Below are positions 7,186 through 15,500 of a DNA stretch of 64,000 nucleotides, piece by piece. Origin of the DNA: UBA1268 sp002694955 (lineage in GTDB: Bacteria > Planctomycetota > Planctomycetia > Pirellulales > UBA1268); assembly GCA_028066355.1 (NCBI GenBank), contig JALCBP010000001.1, forward strand, positions 1 through 64,000, given 5' to 3'. Made by a program: the position numbers and the translations under genes. The notes below the pieces were generated by a model, which did not search any database, was not told where the DNA came from, and saw only the letters and a list, made by a program, of their open reading frames with translations. Position 1 is the first letter of the stretch. The number at the start of each line of letters is the position of its first letter.

Positions 7186-9249
7186 ATGAAAATACCAAAT
7201 CTTGGCATTCGTCACCGTATGTTACTGCTCGGGATTCTGCCTGCGGTAATTATCTTCACCGTGATCCACATCACAAACTCACAGAGTGTTGAAAATGCGC
7301 TTTTGGAACTGGCTGAAGAAATTCTCCGTGAGCGAACAGCTGTAATTGCTACAGAGATCGATCGTGGCACGCTTCAAGCAGTTACAGCTTCTCGCACAAT
7401 GGCAATGGCCGCCGAACACGGGCTTTTTGGAGAGCGGGAAGATTCGATGGCACTCGCCAAATCAGTTCTTGAGGGAAATCCACAATTTACGGCTGCCTAT
7501 TTTGGGTACGAACCAGATGCAGATGGACAGGATGCACAAGCCATTGACTCACTACCAAAAGAAGCGTTGGGTGAAGGTGGGAGATTTCTTCCTTACTACT
7601 TTCGTGAACTATCAGATGACACCAAGATAAGCCTTGAACCTCTTGTTGGTCTTGAAAAACTCTATTACGAAGGCTGCAAAAAGCGGGCTGAAAATCCAGC
7701 AGAGACAAACAAGGCAATGGTAACTGAGCCCTACGACTATGAGGGCAAGTTTATGGTTGAGCAGACCTTTCCTATCATGATCGATGGCAAATTTGCTGGT
7801 GTTGCTGGCGTCGACCGTGCACTTGACCAACTGACAGAAGACCTTGAAGCAATAAAGACTCGGCAGAAGGAAGCCGGCTGGAATATTGACATCATATTGG
7901 TCAGCCGTCTCGGTTCGGTCATTGCCTCGACTGTTGATGGCGCTGACATGAAAACAAAAAAAATTGGTGCCACTGAGTACGCGAGTATTTTGGAGAAGTT
8001 TCATGACGGCAGCACTGGGCCATCTATCACGAAAAATCTCTTAAGTGACACCGACCCGTTGTCGAAAGAAACATGTTTCTACGCCGCGAAAGAAGTCCCG
8101 ACTGGTTCGTGGACCGTCGTTATGCAACTCCCGCGAAAAGATGTTGTTGCCAAGATCAGCGGCCCGCTCCTTTTCACTCTTGCGGTAGCTATTGTCGGTT
8201 TTTCAACCATTCTTGGCCTCATTTACTGGTTAACCGCGAGCCTGACGCGCCGTATCGAGCAGTCGGCAAAAGCTGCCCAACGTGTTGCTGAGGGTGACCT
8301 TACCGGTTCAGTTCTTGAACAGACTACGATCTCGAGCACCGATGAAGCTGGTCAATTGCTTCACGATATTGACGCAATGACAGGGAGTCTTCGTGAGATC
8401 GTTTCTCAGGTGAAGCGGTCGGGCGTTGAATTAACTTCAACAGCCAAACAACTCTCAACGGCATCTAGCCAACAAGAGTCTGTTGTTCAGGCATTTGAAA
8501 AAAGCACTGGCGAAGCTGCTGTGGCCAGCCGTGAAATCTCAGTGACCGGTAAAGAACTTGGCGAGACCATGGCTGACGTTGCTGAAGTTGCCACCGACAC
8601 TGCCGAAGTTGCTTCAGCTGGCCGGGAAGGTCTCACAGGCGTTGGTCAGACGATGTCGCATCTTGAATCGGCTACAGGTGAATTTTCAGAACGGTTAGCA
8701 ATTATTCGTGAGCGAGCAGAAGATATTAATGTTGTTATCACAACAATCACAAAAGTGGCTGACCAGACGAACCTACTCTCTATCAATGCTGCTATAGAAG
8801 CAGAAAAAGCTGGTGAGTATGGACACGGCTTTCTAGTGGTGGCCCGTGAAATTCGCCGACTTGCCGACCAGACTGCAGTTGCCACGCTTGACATCGAACG
8901 ACTCGTTGAGCAGATGCAACAAGCTGTTGCCGCTGGTGTCATGCAGATGGACCGCTTCTCTGCAGAGGTTAAAACAGGTGTTGAAAAAGTAAGTGGCATC
9001 AGTGAGCAGTTCTCAACTGTGATCGATAAGGTGCAGGGTCTGAATCAACGCTTTGATCAGGTGAACGAGGGCATGCAGGCCCAGACTTCCGGTGCTACCC
9101 AGATTGCCGAAAATCTTGTCTCTCTCTCAGACAACTCAAAAGCTGCCAGTGAAACCATTGCTGAATTCCGGAAGGCATCTGCTCATATGGAAGAGGCGAT
9201 TGAGGGCATGACAAACACCGTGAGTCGATTTCGTATTGTGGATGCTTAA
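7186..9249 (+). CDS. Methyl-accepting chemotaxis protein with periplasmic double-Cache sensor
   Basis: A transmembrane chemoreceptor of 687 residues. A first membrane segment (MLLLGILPAVIIFTVI) precedes a long periplasmic domain of about 290 residues with the look of a dCache sensor (YDYEGKFMVEQTFPIM, then GVAGVDRALDQL). A second membrane segment (LLFTLAVAIVGFSTILGLIYW) leads to a HAMP domain and a coiled signalling domain whose hairpin tip reads DQTNLLSINAAIEAEKAGEYG. The tip departs from the common ALNAAIEAARAGE form. No CheW-binding or che gene is nearby and there is no C-terminal methylation pentapeptide. The ATG at 7186 is preferred over a TTG 42 bases upstream. The ligand is unknown; Cache domains usually bind small organic acids or amino acids. 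Confidence 0.9.
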   Translation: MKIPNLGIRHRMLLLGILPAVIIFTVIHITNSQSVENALLELAEEILRERTAVIATEIDRGTLQAVTASRTMAMAAEHGLFGEREDSMALAKSVLEGNPQFTAAYFGYEPDADGQDAQAIDSLPKEALGEGGRFLPYYFRELSDDTKISLEPLVGLEKLYYEGCKKRAENPAETNKAMVTEPYDYEGKFMVEQTFPIMIDGKFAGVAGVDRALDQLTEDLEAIKTRQKEAGWNIDIILVSRLGSVIASTVDGADMKTKKIGATEYASILEKFHDGSTGPSITKNLLSDTDPLSKETCFYAAKEVPTGSWTVVMQLPRKDVVAKISGPLLFTLAVAIVGFSTILGLIYWLTASLTRRIEQSAKAAQRVAEGDLTGSVLEQTTISSTDEAGQLLHDIDAMTGSLREIVSQVKRSGVELTSTAKQLSTASSQQESVVQAFEKSTGEAAVASREISVTGKELGETMADVAEVATDTAEVASAGREGLTGVGQTMSHLESATGEFSERLAIIRERAEDINVVITTITKVADQTNLLSINAAIEAEKAGEYGHGFLVVAREIRRLADQTAVATLDIERLVEQMQQAVAAGVMQMDRFSAEVKTGVEKVSGISEQFSTVIDKVQGLNQRFDQVNEGMQAQTSGATQIAENLVSLSDNSKAASETIAEFRKASAHMEEAIEGMTNTVSRFRIVDA

Positions 9250-9563
9250 ACCCAATCATCGCTCCTCGCCTGCTACAAATGTTTAGCCTGGTAAACACGG
9301 CAGACTGGGTGGGCTGATCCCTGGTGATTGCCGAAAGCCGGTGAAACCGCATTGGTTTCACTCGGCTTTTTTATAAATATGAGTTGGAGCAGGAGGCTTT
9401 GGCAAAGCTGGCAATCTTCAAAGCCAATACCGATCCCGAACCTTTTGCCGAAAATTCTCATGCTGCGGGTCGGCTAGAGACGATCACTAGTGACGATCGT
9501 AATGGTTTTTCTATGCGAGAGTCTCTCGTACTAGGCAGCCATAGGTGAAAAGGACCCGGAGCG
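9250..9563. other. Intergenic region between chemoreceptor and barrel protein
   Basis: 314 bases without a convincing gene. It holds the chemoreceptor terminator at 9334-9372 and, presumably, the promoter of the exported barrel protein. The ribosome-binding site GGAGCG lies at its right end. Confidence 0.6.
9334..9372 (+). terminator. Rho-independent terminator of the chemoreceptor gene
   Basis: AAGCCGGTGAAACC, loop GCATT, then GGTTTCACTCGGCTT pair almost perfectly (one bulged base), and the stem is followed by a run of T. It lies about 85 bases after the chemoreceptor stop codon on the same strand. Confidence 0.85.
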
Positions 9564-12485
9564 ATGATGCGACACGCCCCCGTTCAAAGCAGTACGAAAA
9601 TGACTTTACAAGCAACGAAAAAACGTCAGCGGACGCTTCCTCATCGATCCGCTGTGCGACTTCGGGCACTGAAGCAACGTGCAATTGCTTGGGGGAACTT
9701 TTCTCGACGAGTTGTGGCAATGGGCCTGATCTGTGCTTTATGCATGCAAACACCAATGCAATCATTTGCGCAAGTCGGTCAAACGGCGATGTCTCAGCCT
9801 GTCGGTGTTGCTAACGGTGTTGTCAATCGTGGACTCGGCGCACTTGGCAATCTGAATGACGCTGGCCCTGGGTTCTTCTATTACGGCGTGAATGGAGCTG
9901 GACGAGGTCTTGGCTATTTCGGAAGCTACATGACACTCGGTGGTTTCATACCCTACGCGCAGGACGATCTCGGTGGCTTCTGGGCTGCTGACCTTCGAAC
10001 ACACCTTTCAACCAATGGTGGATTTTTCTCAAACGTCGGTATTGTTCGAAAGCAACTTACTAATCGTGGATCACTTCTTGGATTTGGTCTGTACTGGGAT
10101 TATGACGGTGACATGAACCAGTATGCCGGGACCGGCAACACCCAGTTTGGTCAGTTTGGTCATGTCTATCAGCAGATTGGTGTATCCGGAGAATATGTCA
10201 CCGACAGGGGAGCTATCCGGACGAACGGATACATGCCCGTCGGTACGACTGCTTACAATGCTGGAGCACCTGGAACACCTTGGTTCACCAATATGATCAT
10301 GTGCGCCTACGGCCTCGATGCTGCTCTTGGTGGAGCAGATCTTGAAGTGGGTGCATGGATTCCAAAGATGGAAGCCTTTGGTGGCATGATCTCTGTTGGT
10401 GGCTACACCTACGGAAACGCAAATGAATGGAGCCAGGGCACCGAAGTAGGCGACCGAATGGTTCCATTTTTTGGCGGTGTCTATACCCGATTTGACATGA
10501 CTGTCGCAAACAATTGGGACATTAATCTGCAATACAACAACGACCCATTCTTTGACTCAACAGGGTTTGCACGACTTACCTACCGAATGGGTGGCAGCCG
10601 ACGCCGTAACGTTCCTGATCGACTTGAACAACCGATGATGCGTAATGAGCACATTGTGCGTGCTCACCAGACTCCAGAGTACCTCACGAACACACAAAAC
10701 AACGGGACACCATGGAACGTCATTCATGTGGATAACACGGCTGCTGCTGGTGGTGATGGAACAGCAGAAGCACCGTTCACAAACCTTGCCGATGCAGATA
10801 CCGCAGCAACACGACCGTGGGACATTGTCTACGTTCACGAAGGAAACAGCCGTGTTGCTCCGAATTTCTATGATGATTCATTTTCCTTCAATCAAGACAA
10901 TCAGTTTCTTGTCGGCAGCGGCGGACCACTCACCCTCGCTGTTGGCTCGAGTTGCGGAACGTTTAACCCGGCAAGTAACGCGTTCCTTTATACGATTGCA
11001 GCACAGAGCACAAATAATCCATTGTTGAGTAATCCTGGTGCACCGAGCATCGACACCAATGGCCAGGGTGGTCTGACGATTGCCAATCTTGATATTGTTG
11101 GCTCACAAGAAGCCCTACTTGTTCAGGGTGGTGATCTCAATGGAACCGCTCAGCCTTTTGGAACAACAGCCAACCCGTATAACTCAGCCATATCCTTGGC
11201 CGGTGGTACTTCCGTTCGCAATGTCAACATTGGCGGCGATGGTACAGCTGCAATCCAGCGTGGCGTTCGAATAACAAGTTCAGCCGGTGGCGTAAGCTCA
11301 ACCGGTGGCATTGGGTTCACAGACACAACCATCGCCAATATGACACGAGCTGGTCTTATCATCGACCGAAATGCTGGCCCGTTGAATGTTCACTATGACG
11401 GACGCATTGTGAGTGATACTGCGAATACCGGTGGAATAACGAGTCCGCTTGTGGTAATCGACAGTAATACCGGCACCAGCACCTTCGAAATCGCCTTTGG
11501 CAACCCACCGGCAGGTTCCCTCATCACAACAAACGAACTTTCAGACACTGGTGGCGAAGGCATTATTATCTCAAACAACGCTGACACCGTTACGAATAGA
11601 CTCGGAAATATTTCACTTACCGATACAGTTCTTCGAGGCATCTATGTCTTCGATGACGCTAGTACGACAAGGATTTCATCGGACGGAGGCCTTGGTATCG
11701 TCAGAACGACCGCCGCCGGAGCTGCTATTGAGGTCAACGATGCTGGTCTTGGGCCAATAACGGCAGCGCCTGTGTTCACGTACTTTGGAACAATTGACAA
11801 CACTGCAGCCTCCAGCTATCTGCTCTTAGCCACGGGATCTAATGAAGACGCGGGCCGTGGAAGTATCACATTAAGTGGACCAACAGGGACACCATTCACA
11901 GACACTGGACTGGGAATTCTCTTACAAAATGTTGACGCGAGTGTCTCGGTAACCGGGGCGTCACTCGCCAGCACAGGACAAAACGGCATTTTAATTACAG
12001 GCGGCAGCGGCGCCTTCGCGTTTAATGATATTTCGGTCACCGGTGGAACAACAGCTGGTATCCTCATAACAGATCGTGCCGCAGCCGGTGACACAACGAC
12101 CTTTAGCAACCTTGTGATTAACAATCCAAACTTGTTAGCCCATGGGATTTCAGCTGCAAATGGCGGAACGATTACTATCGGTGGTGTGAGTTCAATCGAG
12201 ACAGCTTCAACAACCTTGTCAGCCATTCACACCTTTGACAACCTAAACGGTGACACCACCCTCGCCTTGACACTTCAGACCGTTACATCCGCTAATCCAA
12301 ATGTTGCCGCAACTTGGACACCCGGCCCACCGCCAATTTTCGGTGCTATTTCCCTTGACGCTTCGTCAGGTTTCATTGACATTCAAAGTGCATTTGAAGT
12401 CGATGGAGCAGCAGGCACAGGGCTCAATGTCGAGAATAATTCGACCGTTACCGTAGATGTCAACGGATTACAGATTTCACCATAA
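9564..12485 (+). CDS. Inverse-autotransporter-like outer-membrane protein with beta-helix passenger
   Basis: 973 residues. A long basic N-terminus and hydrophobic core (VVAMGLICALCMQTPMQSFAQ) make an extended signal peptide ending near residue 70. Residues about 95-355 look like an intimin/invasin-type barrel: alternating aromatic strands such as LGGFIPYAQDDLGGFWAADL, LLGFGLYWDYDGD and FARLTYRMG, then a linker with a run of arginines. From about residue 390 the protein is a secreted-type right-handed beta-helix (start VIHVDNTAAAGGDGTAEAPF, repeated GxxI/TIxN-type turns). Barrel first and passenger last is the order of inverse autotransporters (type Ve secretion). ATG at 9564 follows GGAGCG. 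Likely surface adhesin or matrix protein; function inferred from architecture only. No LysM domain is seen. Confidence 0.72.
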   Translation: MMRHAPVQSSTKMTLQATKKRQRTLPHRSAVRLRALKQRAIAWGNFSRRVVAMGLICALCMQTPMQSFAQVGQTAMSQPVGVANGVVNRGLGALGNLNDAGPGFFYYGVNGAGRGLGYFGSYMTLGGFIPYAQDDLGGFWAADLRTHLSTNGGFFSNVGIVRKQLTNRGSLLGFGLYWDYDGDMNQYAGTGNTQFGQFGHVYQQIGVSGEYVTDRGAIRTNGYMPVGTTAYNAGAPGTPWFTNMIMCAYGLDAALGGADLEVGAWIPKMEAFGGMISVGGYTYGNANEWSQGTEVGDRMVPFFGGVYTRFDMTVANNWDINLQYNNDPFFDSTGFARLTYRMGGSRRRNVPDRLEQPMMRNEHIVRAHQTPEYLTNTQNNGTPWNVIHVDNTAAAGGDGTAEAPFTNLADADTAATRPWDIVYVHEGNSRVAPNFYDDSFSFNQDNQFLVGSGGPLTLAVGSSCGTFNPASNAFLYTIAAQSTNNPLLSNPGAPSIDTNGQGGLTIANLDIVGSQEALLVQGGDLNGTAQPFGTTANPYNSAISLAGGTSVRNVNIGGDGTAAIQRGVRITSSAGGVSSTGGIGFTDTTIANMTRAGLIIDRNAGPLNVHYDGRIVSDTANTGGITSPLVVIDSNTGTSTFEIAFGNPPAGSLITTNELSDTGGEGIIISNNADTVTNRLGNISLTDTVLRGIYVFDDASTTRISSDGGLGIVRTTAAGAAIEVNDAGLGPITAAPVFTYFGTIDNTAASSYLLLATGSNEDAGRGSITLSGPTGTPFTDTGLGILLQNVDASVSVTGASLASTGQNGILITGGSGAFAFNDISVTGGTTAGILITDRAAAGDTTTFSNLVINNPNLLAHGISAANGGTITIGGVSSIETASTTLSAIHTFDNLNGDTTLALTLQTVTSANPNVAATWTPGPPPIFGAISLDASSGFIDIQSAFEVDGAAGTGLNVENNSTVTVDVNGLQISP

Positions 12486-12544
12486 GGCAAACCAACACGG
12501 TTTCATTCCCATTCGACTGTGTTATGTAATCACCGTAAGGAGGA

Positions 12545-15500
12545 TTACCAGGTGTCCGGATCTGGTGGCGGTGGCGGTGGCGGAGTCGGTGGAACTGTGG
12601 AACCACCGTCAACAAAGTCAGCGTTCTCATTCCCCTCTGAATCAACATCACCACCCTCGGTTACAGGTGTAATCAAAGCACTAAAGAGTGCGTCAGTTGA
12701 AATGTAAGCAGGTGGTGTTGGTGTGTTAGTCGTCGAGTCATAGCCGAGACTTGCAAAAGCGTACTGCAACGGATTGGCAGGATTACCTTCCCAGAAATAC
12801 GAACCTTGAGTATTCCCAACAAATGCACTTCCGACAGCACTGCCAATGTAATTCCCTTGGATAGTTATATCTGTTGCACCCGTACTCGACAGAACGTTCT
12901 CCGCAAAACGGATACCATTGCGGCCATTACTGAATATCGCATTGCTATTTGTACCTGCCGTGGTACTGAAACCTATTACTGCAGTTAAATTCGGTGGAGT
13001 GCCGTCGAGGAGCCCAATGAAAATACCGTCGTAGATATTATCGGCGATATCTGAATTGACAATTCGTGTCGCACCAGATTCGAGCATTACACCCCAGAAG
13101 TTATTCTCCACGGAGGTTCGCGAGGGTGTCCCAAGCGTGATCGTTGCAGCTACATTTGTCAGGACAGCTGCTTGGTTGAGCGTCACCTGCCTGGTCAACT
13201 TATCGACAGCAACAACAACCGTTCCGGCCAGGAATTCACTTCCTGTCACCGACTGACCGACAAAGACATCATCGATATCGATTGCATTGCCTTGACTATC
13301 GTTTCCTGGAATAGTCAGAGTGAACAGATTCAATATTGTCGAGGCGACAAAGTCGCCGATCTCTGTTGCTCCGACCGAATTAAAGGTGGATGCACCCGCA
13401 ACGGCTGGCAAATTGCTGCTTCGAGCGAGCACGCCTACCAAGTTAGCAGCACTCGAACTACCAATATTCGTGCCTACAACCTGCACATTCTGCGCGGCAT
13501 CATCGAGCAAAACTCCTGCACCGTCAAGGAAGTTCGTGACCGGGGCAGGCGATGTTGGTGACGCAGCAAGCGCACTGTTTGTTGGAATGTTCGCTGAAGT
13601 AATTGAGCCTCCAACAATCGACACCGGACCGTCCACACCGCTTGTTCCTGTTACACGAACACCGTAACGCACTGCCTGCGAGGAATCATTTGAATTCTGT
13701 CCAATTGTGAGATTATCCAGAAGTATATTACTTGCACCATCCACGACTACGGCAGCCCCCTGCTCGAAACCACCGAAACGTAGCGAACTGACTGTACTCG
13801 CTAATGGTCGGAAAGGATCAGTCACATCGGCGGAGGCTTGTTCAGCAAGAACAAGGCCGTTCACTTCAGTACCCCGGGTAACAAATGTACTTTCCGACGA
13901 TGTTGTGATTCGTGAACCGTCAATTACCAGCACCTGACTTGTTGCCGAGTCATCAAGCGTATATCGCTGTGACGCATCAATCACAATCGGATTCTCGATA
14001 AGTGGCAGTTCCTGCTGCAGGACAATGGTGCCTGTATTTCCAGTTACGCTTCCCAGTACGTTGCCGAAACGCAATTCCTGAAGGATATTCTGGCCAACAA
14101 GATCTTCAGCTTCATTGGCCTGAGCCAACGTCAGCATCTTGCCAAGGGAGCCTGCAGCACCGTTTGTTGCACCAGCCGTACTTACGACCAATGTGGTCGT
14201 GTCACGAGGATCATACGAGCCAATCGCACTTGCAATGTTTGCAGTGTCGTCTGCAATCGTGAGATCAACAAGCCCAAGCCCGTCGTACACCACATCAAAT
14301 GTTCGACCAGACCTTGAAGTTCGATAGAACCCTTCCATAACCACGACGGTTGCCTCTTCAACAATACCAGCCGGTGCTGCTGGAGGCTCTGGATTGTCAT
14401 AGCGGTCCAATCTCCATGCCGCTCCACCTAGCCCCAGCTGATACACACCATTGGCAACCGAACTTGGTTCTGTATTGTTTCCGGCCCCATCTTCAGCTGC
14501 ACCATATTGCACAAGAATCAGGTCGCCTACTTCTACCAACTCTCCATTCACAGTAAGCGGATCAGGCCCAGTTCCAAAAATCCGACCTGTGGCATTATCG
14601 AACGCACCAAAGAGGATCTCCTCTGTTGCAAATCGCACAGCAATTTCATTTGCTGACCGTGCAGTTCCGGCTGTGACACGAAGTGGTGTGAAGTTGATGA
14701 CATTGGCATACTCATTTACCCGATATGTGTCCCCTCGTTCATCACCATCTGTGATATAGACACGAGTTCCAACGGGCAGTTCGCTCGTTGTCTCTGCAAG
14801 TCCATATCTACGTAACTGCCATGGTGTTGATTCATTCCCAAGACTGAACACTTGATAAACACCATTTTCTTCCGCATTCGTCTGATTAGCCAGCAAAACA
14901 AGATCACGGAACCGCAATGGATTAGTCGTTCCATCCAGGCCACCAAACGAGGCCAACGGCACAGCACCGTTGATACTGCCATTGGCAGCAGCCGTGATCG
15001 TCGAGGGTGTAATACCTGGAGTATTTTGTGAATATGTGCCAGCCAAATTGCCAGTAGCTGCGGCTCGAACCTGCAGCTGGCCACGACCTGCCACCGCAGC
15101 ATCAAGAACCGTTACGGGAGACTGCGTTGTTCTGATTTCTACACTGCCAGCCGCCTGCATGTTTGTGGCATTTCCTTGCAGGAGATCAGCGGCAACGCCC
15201 ATCACCAACTCGTCGCTCGTGACGGCAATAACATCAATGCTTCCCTGCGGCGCTGTTGCTGATAGAACTGCCGTTTCTCTCAGCTCAAGTGAAAGTGCTG
15301 CAATGTCATCAGTTGTGTCACCAGGCGTTCCATTATCGTTGTCAACACCTAGCGCAGACACATTCGCGGTGCCTCCGGCTGTACTGATACGGAACCGACT
15401 GTCTCGATCGGAATCAACCGTGACCGTTCTTGCAGTATTAGCCGCACCATTTAACGTTGAAGCAACAGACACATCAACAAACGAAGCTGACGTATCGATA

